A stretch of 64,000 bases of DNA. It comes from Clostridiales bacterium. GTDB lineage: Bacteria; Bacillota; Clostridia; Lachnospirales; Lachnospiraceae. Shown here in pieces: positions 16,955 to 24,604 of the stretch. How positions within the stretch are numbered: the stretch's first letter is position 1; each line of letters begins with the position of its first letter. The position numbers and the translations under genes were made by a program. The notes beneath the pieces were generated by a model. The model made no database searches. It worked only from the letters and a program-made list of their open reading frames with translations, and was not told the origin of the DNA. The stretch is from the NCBI GenBank assembly GCA_020860715.1, contig JAJBTU010000010.1, forward strand, positions 31,647 through 95,646, given 5' to 3'.

Positions 16955-16970
16955 GTTAGTATACTCTAAC
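16955..16970. promoter_or_regulatory. candidate DtxR-family operator (iron box)
   Basis: Inverted repeat GTTAG - TATACT - CTAAC in the divergent region between feoA and the DtxR-family gene. TTAG/CTAA half-sites with a six-base spacer are like those bound by DtxR/IdeR-type regulators. The rest of the 16821-17131 gap is AT-rich with possible promoter boxes (TATAAT-like near 17103 on the plus strand) and no other gene. Confidence 0.6.
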
Positions 16971-17131
16971 GTATTGCGTACGTCAAGCTGTTTTTTTGCA
17001 CAAAATCTGTCTTCTGTGCAGGGATTTTGCAGGGATTTTTGCAGGTTTTTCTTTACGCTTTCCGGATTTAATGGTATACTATGCAAAAATATCACAACAT
17101 GTTTATAATCTCTGTATTGTGAGGTATGGAA

Positions 17132-17521
17132 ATGAGTGCAACAAATGAATCTGCAGAAAACTATCTGGAAACCATTCTGATACTGAGTGAACGCCTGCCT
17201 GTGGTTCGCTCGGTTGATGTCGCCACAGAACTTGGCTTTAAAAAATCCAGCGTCAGCATTGCAATGAAGAACCTGCGCATGAAGAATCATATTACGGTCA
17301 CTGACGCCGGCTATATCTATCTGACCGAGTCCGGCAAGGCCATCGCCGATGAGATCTATGAGCGGCATAAGTGGATTTCCTCCTGGCTGATCTCCCTGGG
17401 AGTCGGTGAAAAGACCGCGACTGAGGATGCCTGCAAGATCGAGCATGTGATCAGCCGTGAGAGCTTTGACGCGATCCGCGCACATATTCATCTGGCTTCT
17501 TCCGACAATGCACAGGCGTAA
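17132..17521 (+). CDS. DtxR/MntR-family metal-dependent transcriptional regulator
   Basis: 129 residues from the ATG at 17132, seven bases after GAGG; an ATG six bases earlier is too close to it. Residues 5-60 are a winged helix (NYLETILILSERLPVVRSVDVATELGFKKSSVSIAMKNL), and 65-127 the metal-binding dimerisation domain (ITVTDAGYIYLTESGKAIADEIYERHKWISSWLI, EDACKIEHVIS). The C-terminal SH3-like domain of DtxR/IdeR is absent, as in MntR. Possible ligands include the Glu and His residues of ERHKW and DACKIEH. Its position opposite the feo genes suggests Fe(II)-dependent repression of them. Confidence 0.9.
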   Translation: MSATNESAENYLETILILSERLPVVRSVDVATELGFKKSSVSIAMKNLRMKNHITVTDAGYIYLTESGKAIADEIYERHKWISSWLISLGVGEKTATEDACKIEHVISRESFDAIRAHIHLASSDNAQA

Positions 17522-17539
17522 AAGTTCTGTCCTGTTTTC

Positions 17540-17576
17540 AGCCGGTCTGCCCGATCATGGCAGGCCGGCTGTTTTC
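17540..17576 (+). terminator. intrinsic terminator after the DtxR-family gene
   Basis: Arms CAGCCGGTCTGCC (17540-17552) and GGCAGGCCGGCTG (17560-17572), with one G-T pair and a 7-base loop, followed by TTTT. It lies 18 bases after the stop codon and separates this gene from the following peptidase gene. Confidence 0.85.
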
Positions 17577-17664
17577 ATCAGCCTTTTTTCATATTTCACA
17601 ATCCCGGCTCATATCCTTTCAAAAATGAAATTCGCGGTTTTCTTTTTCTTCCGCAGGGAGTCTC

Positions 17665-19530
17665 ATGAATTCAACTGTCTCTTTTCCGGCACTCTCCGAA
17701 GATGACTCTGATATCATCGTCCGCACCGTCTCTTCGGATGTCTCTCTCCCATTTTCAGGCAGCCGCATCCAGCCGGTCAATGCGCAATATACGATTTTCT
17801 ATGCTCCTCTTTCTGAACAGCTCGCTACCGTAGAGGAAGTGGGCTATTCCTCCGTTCCAAAACTGTTCACAGAAATAAATGCCGTAAGCCTTGAAGCCGC
17901 GGGCATCCTGTCCGTGCGAATCCAGCCGTATCTGGAATTGTCCGGGGAAGGCATACTTGTGGGGTTTCTTGACTCAGGCATTGATTATACACTCCCGGCT
18001 TTCCGAAAGGAAGACGGTACGACACGCATCGTAAGGTTCTGGGATCAGAGCGACACCCGCGGAACGCCGCCGGAAGGCATCCTTTACGGTTCCGAGTATA
18101 CAGAAGAAGACATCAACCGGGCGCTCTTTTCCGTTACAGGCGCAGAAAGTGCGGATCATCCCGCTTCAAATGATACCGTACCCCCGCCTGTTCCCCGCGC
18201 AGATGCCGCCGGCCACGGCACCGCCGCTGCCGGAATTGCCTGCGGCAGTGCGGACGCAGGGGAAGGATTCACCGGGGCCGCGCCCGGAAGCGCCATCGCT
18301 TTCGTGCGGTTAAAGCCCGCAAAGCAGTATCTTCGCGACTATTTTCGCATTCCGGACAATGCCGCCGCATATCAGGAAAACGATCTGATGGTCGGCGTAC
18401 GCTATCTTCTCGACTGTGCAAAGCAGCTTCAGATGCCGCTCGTGATCTGCCTCTCCCTCGGCACCAGCCAGGGCGGGCACACCGGAGACACTCCGCTCGA
18501 AAATGTTCTGGAGGCCGCATCCGCATTGCCCGGTGTCTGCGCCGTTGCCGGAACCGGAAACGAGACAGGACTCGCCCATCATATTTCCGGAACACTGCCG
18601 CCTTCCGGATCCGGAGAAGCGGTGGAGGCAGAACTTCTTGTGGATCAGGAAACAGACGGGTTTTCCATTGAATTCTGGACGGATCCGTCCGTACTCTGTG
18701 CGCTTGGCTTCACTTCCCCGCTCGGCGAGACTTTTTCACCCGTTCTTCCCGGCTTTCTGCCTGCTGCGCCACTGTCCCAAAATGGCGGTAACGGCCTGTC
18801 TGCGGGTTCCGGCGGGGAAATGTTTCCAAAAGCCGGCGCAACAAGAGAATTCTCCTTCCTGCTGGAACGCAGCCGGATCCTCCTTACGGGAGCCGTTACG
18901 GAAGCTCCCTTTCTCTCGCGTGTCGTGCTCCTTCGCTTTCTGGATCCGACACCCGGCGTCTGGAAGATCCGCATAGTCCCCGCCGGGCTGGTTCCCGGAG
19001 ATTCTTCTGTATCTGATTCTTCTGCGGATCACAGTGTCCCGGACTCCGGCGTATTTCATATGTGGCTTCCCATCAGCGGCCTTGTATCTTCGGGCATCCG
19101 TTTCTCCTCCCCGGATCCGGATACGACGCTGGTCATTCCTTCCTGTGCGCCTTCCGTTCTTTCCGTCGGAACATGGAACGCCTATGACGGCAGTCTTTAT
19201 CCGTATTCCGGCCGCGGCTACACCCGCAGCGGCCTGATCAAGCCGGATTTCGTCTCCCCCGGTGTGCGCCTGACCTGTCCGGCCGCCAACGGAACCTATT
19301 CTTCCCTTACCGGTTCCTGCGCAGCCTCCGCTCTTGCCGCCGGAGCAGCCGCTCTGCTGCTGGAGAGCGGTCTTATGCAGGAACCTCCCCGGTATTTTTC
19401 CGCGGAAGAATTAAAAGCTCTCTTTTTACAGGGAGCAGAACCGATGCGTGCTATGCCGCTGCCGAACCGGGAATGGGGCTATGGCGTGATGAACGTCTAT
19501 CGTATTTTTGAATCATTTCGGGAAGCATAA
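17665..19530 (+). CDS. Csp-like S8 (subtilisin) family protein with Cys at the catalytic Ser position
   Basis: 621 residues, no signal peptide. The subtilase core shows Asp103 in VGFLDSGIDY, His184 in GHGTAAAGIACG and the oxyanion Asn in GTGNETG. The third motif, normally GTSMAAP or GTSVAAA, reads GSCAASA here, so the residue aligned with the catalytic Ser is Cys552. Between the oxyanion Asn (about 300) and the last motif there is a beta-rich insertion (about 310-480) like the jelly-roll of clostridial Csp germination proteases, followed by VIPSCAPSVLSVGTWN and GRGYTRSGLIKPDFVSPGV. A Csp-like role in spore germination is plausible in an organism with SpoIIR. It may be a pseudoprotease (as CspA and CspC of C. 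difficile) or a Cys variant. Confidence 0.87.
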   Translation: MNSTVSFPALSEDDSDIIVRTVSSDVSLPFSGSRIQPVNAQYTIFYAPLSEQLATVEEVGYSSVPKLFTEINAVSLEAAGILSVRIQPYLELSGEGILVGFLDSGIDYTLPAFRKEDGTTRIVRFWDQSDTRGTPPEGILYGSEYTEEDINRALFSVTGAESADHPASNDTVPPPVPRADAAGHGTAAAGIACGSADAGEGFTGAAPGSAIAFVRLKPAKQYLRDYFRIPDNAAAYQENDLMVGVRYLLDCAKQLQMPLVICLSLGTSQGGHTGDTPLENVLEAASALPGVCAVAGTGNETGLAHHISGTLPPSGSGEAVEAELLVDQETDGFSIEFWTDPSVLCALGFTSPLGETFSPVLPGFLPAAPLSQNGGNGLSAGSGGEMFPKAGATREFSFLLERSRILLTGAVTEAPFLSRVVLLRFLDPTPGVWKIRIVPAGLVPGDSSVSDSSADHSVPDSGVFHMWLPISGLVSSGIRFSSPDPDTTLVIPSCAPSVLSVGTWNAYDGSLYPYSGRGYTRSGLIKPDFVSPGVRLTCPAANGTYSSLTGSCAASALAAGAAALLLESGLMQEPPRYFSAEELKALFLQGAEPMRAMPLPNREWGYGVMNVYRIFESFREA

Positions 19531-19616
19531 ACAGGACTCTGGCCATCTTTTTTCTGTCACATCCGCGATTCTGAAACATATGATACACTGTAAATCAATC
19601 TTCGGAGGACTACGAA

Positions 19617-19817
19617 ATGAGTGATTTGGCAGCTACCAACTGCGGATGTGGATGTGACGGCGGAAATTCCATTCTGTGGATTCTCATCCTTCTGATTCTT
19701 TTTAACGGAAACGGATGCGGCAGCTCCTTCGGTACGGATAACACCTGTCTCTGGGCGATCATCCTTCTGTGCTGCTGCGGCGGCGGCTCTCTTTGCGGCG
19801 GAGGCTGCGGCTGCTGA
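19617..19817 (+). CDS. Gly/Cys-rich small membrane protein
   Basis: 66 residues with GGAGG seven bases before the ATG. MSDLAATNCGCGCDGGN is followed by a helix ILWILILLILF, a Gly/Cys segment, a second hydrophobic stretch LWAIILLCCC and a GGGSLCGGGCGC tail. Thirteen residues are Cys. It loosely resembles short sporulation-associated proteins of the YjcZ kind, but those are not Cys-rich. Its place just after a Csp-like gene and its own good binding site suggest a real product, perhaps of the spore or forespore membrane. I do not recognise a named family. Confidence 0.65.
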   Translation: MSDLAATNCGCGCDGGNSILWILILLILFNGNGCGSSFGTDNTCLWAIILLCCCGGGSLCGGGCGC

Positions 19818-19837
19818 CAGCCGCGTTTTCGCGAAAA

Positions 19838-19878
19838 TGCAAAAGGCCGGCAGCGGAAATCCCACTGCCGGCCTGTAA
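19838..19878 (-). terminator. terminator between convergent small genes
   Basis: Perfect arms AGGCCGGCAG (19844-19853) / CTGCCGGCCT (19865-19874). On the minus strand the stem is followed by TTTTGCATTTT, so it should end the transcript of the gene at 19889-20146. On the plus strand the T-run is poor, so it is a weaker stop for the Gly/Cys-rich gene. Confidence 0.72.
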
Positions 19879-19888
19879 TTCATACCGA

Positions 19889-20146
19889 TCATTCTTCTAT
19901 TGACAATGTGGTCAGATAATCATCCAGAGCAGCCGTATCTACCGTATAAGTCGGAAGTTCCACCGTCGTCGTCTCTTCCGTCGTACCGGTATAATTGTAA
20001 ACTGAAAATCCTACCCACGCAACCACCAGAACGGCCAGCACCACTCCCGCCGCTTTCATCAGCATCCACTGGCGCTTTTCTTTCCTGATAATCTTCGCAC
20101 GGTTCTTCTTTTCTTCCTTATAACGATCCACCTTTTCCTGGCTCAT
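19889..20146 (-). CDS. single-span membrane protein, function unknown
   Basis: 85 residues from the ATG at 20146 (AGGAGAG seven bases upstream). A very basic cytoplasmic N-terminus (VDRYKEEKKNRAKIIRKEKR) is followed by one membrane helix (AAGVVLAVLVVAWVGFSVY) and a Thr-rich, acidic outer tail (TGTTEETTTVELPTYTVDT). The topology is N-in, C-out. Nothing points to an enzymatic function, and I do not recognise a family. It is monocistronic, between a terminator and an AT-rich gap of about 235 bases that shows no gene. Confidence 0.72.
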   Translation of the reverse strand: MSQEKVDRYKEEKKNRAKIIRKEKRQWMLMKAAGVVLAVLVVAWVGFSVYNYTGTTEETTTVELPTYTVDTAALDDYLTTLSIEE

Positions 20147-20380
20147 AACGCGTCTCTCCTTTAACAGTGTTCTCCGTACCGACAAGGCCGCCTCTTACAA
20201 ATAAAAACGTCCCTCGCATGCGTCCGGCGGCAAATACTCTGCTGCCGCACATCTTTTTTAAGTATACACGATTTCGGAGAAAGTGCAACCATTTTTTTGT
20301 GTCACGCACTGTGATGATACTGCAAAGGCACAAAGATCGATGCAGGCATCAGAATTTGAGACTTTTCTTCTCTTGCAGCC

Positions 20381-21220
20381 TCAGATGACCACAATAATCC
20401 CGCCGTCATTGGCATACATCGTCGAAATTCCGGCTGTATCGAGAAAAATCACGTCCTTTACCTTGATGCGCTTCGTGATCGCGTCCAGAACCATACGTCC
20501 GCGCTCCGGGCAGTTGCAGTGCGACAGGGCAAGTATTTTCTCCGCCGGATTTTCCACCTGCTCCACGATATAGTCCACCATCTTTACAAGTGCCTTGTTG
20601 ATCCCGCGTGCCTGATCAAGCTGTATGATCGTCCCTTCCGGCGTTGCTCCGCAGACCGGCTTAATCCGCAGGGCCGACGCAAAAAAGGCTTTGAGATTGC
20701 TTAAACGGCCGTTCTTGCGGAGCGTTTCAAGATTCTCCAGCACAAAATAAGTGTTCTGGCCGTCAATATAGGACTCAACCGTCTCCACGATCTGCTCAAA
20801 CGTCATCCCTGCTTCCTCACACTCCTGAATCTTCGCCGTGATCAGGGTCTCGCCCACCGACGCGGAGCGGGAATTGAACACATGAATCTGAAGGGAAGAC
20901 CCCTCCTCCTCCAGCAAGTCCCGCGCAAGCACCGCGCTGTTGCACGACCCGCTGAGTTCCGCGGAAAGCGTCACCGCATACGCCCGTTTTTCCGCTTTTT
21001 CAAATGCTTTCTTATAATAATTCGGTGAAGGACACGCGGACTTCGGGCTATCCGGGCTCGCGGCAATCTTCTTCAGAAAATCAGCCTGATCAAAACTGTC
21101 GTCATCTATAAATGAATCTTCATCCAGCTGCATCGTAAGCGGCGCGGATATCACACGCTCGTCCGCCCGCATTTTCTCTGTACGCTCTCCGCAGCTGTCC
21201 ATCACAATTACATAATCCAT
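20381..21220 (-). CDS. DegV family fatty-acid-binding protein
   Basis: 279 residues. DegV/FakB proteins hold a single fatty acid; FakB types present it to the kinase FakA. Family motifs: MDYVIVMDSCGERTEKM opening, VISAPLTMQLDEDSFIDD, the SACPSPNYYKKAFE segment, VTLSAELSGSCNSAVLA (lipid carboxylate site), VFNSRSASVGETLI, TYFVLENLETLRKNGRLSNLKAF and the RIKPVCGATPEGTI stretch. The opening DSCGE is a variant of the usual DSTAD. The fakA partner is not nearby. It is transcribed divergently from the DUF5721-like gene across a 300-base gap. Confidence 0.93.
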   Translation of the reverse strand: MDYVIVMDSCGERTEKMRADERVISAPLTMQLDEDSFIDDDSFDQADFLKKIAASPDSPKSACPSPNYYKKAFEKAEKRAYAVTLSAELSGSCNSAVLARDLLEEEGSSLQIHVFNSRSASVGETLITAKIQECEEAGMTFEQIVETVESYIDGQNTYFVLENLETLRKNGRLSNLKAFFASALRIKPVCGATPEGTIIQLDQARGINKALVKMVDYIVEQVENPAEKILALSHCNCPERGRMVLDAITKRIKVKDVIFLDTAGISTMYANDGGIIVVI

Positions 21221-21376
21221 ATCAAACCTCCAAAACTCTGACGCTCAAAAACAATCAATTGGTTCTCATTGTTTCACGACGTAGTTTTTAAGTCTACGTT
21301 GTTTCTGTTACTATATCATACTCATGCGGGCTTGAAAAGGGGAAATTGGTTTTTTTCTAAAAATATAAATCCAATA

Positions 21377-21406
21377 TTGCATGTCCATCTGGCTTTCATG
21401 TATAAT
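21377..21406 (+). promoter_or_regulatory. sigma-A type promoter for the DUF5721-like gene
   Basis: TTGCAT (21377-21382) and TATAAT (21401-21406) with an 18-base spacer, predicting a start near 21413 and a leader of about 110 bases. The other half of the 21221-21522 gap holds a small hairpin (ACGTAG/CTACGT near 21279-21299) that may belong to the degV-type promoter region. No gene is visible in the gap. Confidence 0.65.
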
Positions 21407-21522
21407 AAACTCCGGCCGCATGGCAGAAATGCCGCCATTGTCACTTTGTCCTCCATGACGAAATGACATAACAGCCATTGTGTTTCGATCAAAGCACAGC
21501 TTAAAGGAAAGGAGGGTCCCTC

Positions 21523-22023
21523 TTGCGTTCGTTTCAGATTCAGGATAATCTTGGCTTTATGAAAAAACTCCTGACCGAGGATACCTTTGACACATTCCTG
21601 CTCTCAGAGGCTTCCATTACCACCTTTGCCTCGTTTCAGATTGACGGAGCTTTCCACCCGGAATATCTGGGCACCGCCGAAGCGGAGACGCTGGGTGCGG
21701 AATCTTCCGGCTATACCCTGTGGCGGCGTGTGCGCCCTTTCTTTTTCGATCTGACCAAAGGAAAAAATACACCGCTGAAATTTCGCATCATCTTCCGGCT
21801 CGCCCCGCACAATGTGGAAAGGCTGATTGCTCAGAGCGGCTCTGACATCCGTGCGGAGCAGGTGGACGGCCTGTTTTTGAATATTCATTTCGACGGAAAG
21901 ACAATCGCCTGTGTCAGCGGAGTTTCCATGAATATATTTACATTAAATAAGACTCTCGAACACGCCTGGGATGAGATGCTGGAAAAATTTTTCCGGCGGG
22001 AACAGATTCCATTTCTTCTGTAA
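21523..22023 (+). CDS. DUF5721-like protein, function unknown
   Basis: 166 residues starting at TTG, six bases after GGAGGG; no ATG offers a better start. The opening NLGFMKKLLTEDTFDTFLLSEASITTFASFQIDG is what I recall for DUF5721 proteins of Lachnospiraceae. The rest (FDLTKGKNTPLKFRIIFRLAPHNVERLIAQ, VDGLFLNIHFDGKTIACVSGVSMNIFTLNKTLEHAWDEML) is mostly beta and soluble. There are no membrane segments. Function is unknown. The gene ends 11 bases before the CIRCE element of htpG. Confidence 0.8.
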   Translation: MRSFQIQDNLGFMKKLLTEDTFDTFLLSEASITTFASFQIDGAFHPEYLGTAEAETLGAESSGYTLWRRVRPFFFDLTKGKNTPLKFRIIFRLAPHNVERLIAQSGSDIRAEQVDGLFLNIHFDGKTIACVSGVSMNIFTLNKTLEHAWDEMLEKFFRREQIPFLL

Positions 22024-22034
22024 AAAGAGCACTG

Positions 22035-22061
22035 TTAGCACTCACTAAAAATGAGTGCTAA
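22035..22061. promoter_or_regulatory. CIRCE element (HrcA operator) upstream of htpG
   Basis: Perfect TTAGCACTC - 9 bases - GAGTGCTAA, the consensus CIRCE operator bound by the heat-shock repressor HrcA. It lies eight bases before a good -35 box of the htpG promoter, so HrcA would control this gene. Confidence 0.95.
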
Positions 22062-22068
22062 TTTTTTC

Positions 22069-22097
22069 TTGACATTTCTTTCTTATGGTATTATCAT
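22069..22097 (+). promoter_or_regulatory. sigma-A promoter of htpG
   Basis: TTGACA (22069-22074) and TATCAT (22092-22097) with a 17-base spacer immediately downstream of CIRCE. The predicted start near 22104 gives a 5' leader of about 135 bases. The leader contains no obvious gene. Confidence 0.85.
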
Positions 22098-22241
22098 GTG
22101 TTCAGTTTTTGTGGAAGGCCGCATTTTTTCGCCGGTTCTCCGCACGATAGCTGCAAATATCGTAACGTTTCCGGGCGGCTGCCTGCCCGAACCGTTACCT
22201 GATTTCTCATTTCCAATAAAAAAACTAAGGAGTGGTAATTC

Positions 22242-24419
22242 ATGAGTAAGAAAACAGGAAGTCTTTCTATCAACAGTGAGAACATTTTTCCCATTATCAA
22301 AAAATGGCTGTATTCCGATCACGACATCTTTGTGCGTGAGATGATCTCCAACGGCTGCGACGCGATCACGAAGCTGGAGAAGCTGGAAGCCATGGGCGAG
22401 TACACGTTCCCGGAGGATTACAAAAAGCGCATTCAGGTGATTGTAAATCCGGAAGAGAAAACGCTGAAGTTTATTGACTCCGGTCTCGGCATGACGGCGG
22501 ACGAGGTCGAGGAATACATCACGCAGATCGCTTTTTCCGGCGCAATCGATTTCGTAGAGAAGTATAAAGACAAGACCACAAATGACGAGATCATCGGTCA
22601 TTTCGGCCTCGGCTTCTATTCCGCGTTTATGGTGGCGGATGAAGTACACATTGACACGCTCTCTTATCAGAAGGACGCGAAGCCGGTACACTGGGAGTGC
22701 GACGGCGGCACCGAATATACCATGGAGGAAGGGACCCGCACAGAAGTCGGTACGGAGATCACCCTGTTTCTGAATGAAGACTGTCTGGAATTTGCAAACG
22801 AATACCGTATGCGCGAAGTGATCGAGAAATACTGCTCTTTCATGCCGGTGCAGATCTTCCTCTCGAAGGCAAACGCCGAACAGGAATATGAAACAATCGA
22901 TGAGAGCGAGCTGCGCGAGGACGACGTAGTTGTTGAACATATCCACGAGGACGCGAAGACGGAGGAAAAAGAAAATGAGAATGGAGAAAAAGAGACTGTC
23001 GAGGTCTCTCCGGCACGCGAGCGTGTGAAGATCAACAAGCGTCCGGTCTCCTTAAGCGATACCAATCCGCTGTGGACCAAACATCCGAACGACTGCACGG
23101 CAGAGGAATACAAAGATTTCTACCGCAAGGTTTTCCAGGATTACAGGGAGCCGCTGTTCTGGATTCACCTGAACATGGATTATCCGTTCAACTTAAAGGG
23201 GATCCTCTACTTCCCGAAGATCAATACAGAGTATGATTCCATTGAAGGCACGATCAAGCTGTACAACAATCAGGTCTTCATCGCGGATAATATTAAGGAA
23301 GTCATCCCGGAATTTCTGATGCTCTTAAAAGGTGTCATCGACTGCCCGGATCTGCCGCTGAATGTTTCCAGAAGCGCGCTGCAGAATGACGGTACTGTAA
23401 AGAAGATTTCCGATTATATCACCAAGAAGGTCGCAGATAAGCTGACCGGCATGTGCAAGACAGACCGCGAGTCTTATGAGAAATACTGGGACGACATCAG
23501 CCCGTTCATCAAGTATGGCTGCATCAAGGACAGCAAATTCAGTGAAAAGATGAACGACTACATCCTGTATAAGGATCTCGACGGCAAGTACCAGAAACTG
23601 GAAGATCTTCTGAAAGCGGCCGAGGACGCGAAGGCAGCTGCAGAAAATGGCGCGGATGAGACCGTCGAAGGCGAAGTGGCCGAAGGTGAAGCAGCAGAAG
23701 AAAGTGCTGACGAGACCGTCGAAGGCGAAGTGGTCGAAGGTGAAGCAGCAGAAGAAAGTGCTGACGAGACCGTCGATGAAACCGTGGATGAAGATGCCGA
23801 CGAGGAGAAAGAGCCGGAGAAGACGACCATCTACTACGTGACGGATGAGGTACAGCAGAGCCAGTACATCAACATGTTCCGTGAATCCGGCCTGAACGCA
23901 GTCATCTTAAAGCACAACATCGATGCGCCGTTTATCTCTCATATCGAGCAGATCAACGAGAAAGTGAAATTCGAGCGTATCGACGCGGATGTCACAGACA
24001 CTGTGAAGGAAGAAGCCGATGAAGAATCACTCAAGGAAATTTCCGATACACTGACTGAAGTGTTCCGCAAAGCGCTCGGCAAGGAGAAGCTCGATGTCAA
24101 GGTTGAGAAGCTCAAGAACGCGAACATTTCCTCCATGATCACGCTCTCCGAGGAGAACCGCCGGATGCAGGAAATGATGAAGATGTACAATATGTACGGC
24201 ATGGATCCGTCGATGTTCGGAGGCGAAGAGACGCTGGTGCTGAACGCGAACAATAAACTGGTTCAGTATGTCGCGGCAAATAAGGATTCTGACAAGATCC
24301 CGATGATCTGCGGGCAGCTCTACGATCTGGCTATGATCGCACACAAGCCGCTGCAGCCGGAGGAAATGACAAAATTCATCTCCAGAAGCAATGAGATCCT
24401 GATGCTGCTGGCACAGTAA
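22242..24419 (+). CDS. htpG: Hsp90 chaperone HtpG with acidic repeat insertion
   Basis: 725 residues, ATP-dependent dimeric chaperone of the cytosol. The N-terminal GHKL ATPase domain shows FVREMISNGCDAITKL (the usual ISNASDA is altered, but the key Glu, Asn and Asp remain), DSGLGMTADEVEEYI, and GHFGLGFYSAFMVAD. A charged linker (EEKENENGEKETVEV, about residues 245-260) leads into the middle domain, with NPLWTKHPNDCTAEEYKDFY, GILYFPK and LPLNVSRSALQ. At about residues 465-530 an acidic low-complexity insert built on an 18-residue tandem repeat interrupts the middle domain before TTIYYVTDE. Bacterial HtpG is normally about 620-640 residues. Regulation is by HrcA/CIRCE. Confidence 0.95.
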   Translation: MSKKTGSLSINSENIFPIIKKWLYSDHDIFVREMISNGCDAITKLEKLEAMGEYTFPEDYKKRIQVIVNPEEKTLKFIDSGLGMTADEVEEYITQIAFSGAIDFVEKYKDKTTNDEIIGHFGLGFYSAFMVADEVHIDTLSYQKDAKPVHWECDGGTEYTMEEGTRTEVGTEITLFLNEDCLEFANEYRMREVIEKYCSFMPVQIFLSKANAEQEYETIDESELREDDVVVEHIHEDAKTEEKENENGEKETVEVSPARERVKINKRPVSLSDTNPLWTKHPNDCTAEEYKDFYRKVFQDYREPLFWIHLNMDYPFNLKGILYFPKINTEYDSIEGTIKLYNNQVFIADNIKEVIPEFLMLLKGVIDCPDLPLNVSRSALQNDGTVKKISDYITKKVADKLTGMCKTDRESYEKYWDDISPFIKYGCIKDSKFSEKMNDYILYKDLDGKYQKLEDLLKAAEDAKAAAENGADETVEGEVAEGEAAEESADETVEGEVVEGEAAEESADETVDETVDEDADEEKEPEKTTIYYVTDEVQQSQYINMFRESGLNAVILKHNIDAPFISHIEQINEKVKFERIDADVTDTVKEEADEESLKEISDTLTEVFRKALGKEKLDVKVEKLKNANISSMITLSEENRRMQEMMKMYNMYGMDPSMFGGEETLVLNANNKLVQYVAANKDSDKIPMICGQLYDLAMIAHKPLQPEEMTKFISRSNEILMLLAQ
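23655..23780 (+). repeat. 54-bp tandem repeat in htpG
   Basis: Two nearly identical 54-base units (23655-23708 and 23709-23762; each codes for DETVEGEV(A/V)EGEAAEESA) followed by a partial third unit (DETVDETVDED). The unit length is a multiple of three, so copy-number change would keep the frame. The two units differ at two or three positions only, which implies recent duplication. Confidence 0.9.
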
Positions 24420-24443
24420 CGGTACCGATCATTTTTCCCATTT

Positions 24444-24490
24444 AAGGCCGCTGCGCCATGGCGAAAACTCCGTCATGGCGCAGCGGCCTT
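24444..24490 (+). terminator. long hairpin after htpG, probable terminator
   Basis: Arms of 17 bases, AAGGCCGCTGCGCCATG (24444-24460) and CATGGCGCAGCGGCCTT (24474-24490), perfectly complementary with a 13-base loop, 25 bases after the htpG stop. The T-run after it is weak (CTGCGTGTGTTTC), so termination may be incomplete. The stem would in any case protect the mRNA end. Confidence 0.7.
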
Positions 24491-24604
24491 CTGCGTGTGT
24501 TTCATCCATTCCTTTCTTGACAAAACGCCGGAAAACAAGTATGCTGTTTTCGCTCATTTTCAGCAGACAGAATTTGTGTCTTCAGACACAAAGGAGGGAC
24601 GCAC

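Noticed and set aside
24444..24490. Mobile element end at the long hairpin after htpG
   Set aside because: A single 17-base stem right after a stop codon fits a terminator or stabilising hairpin; no direct repeats flank it.
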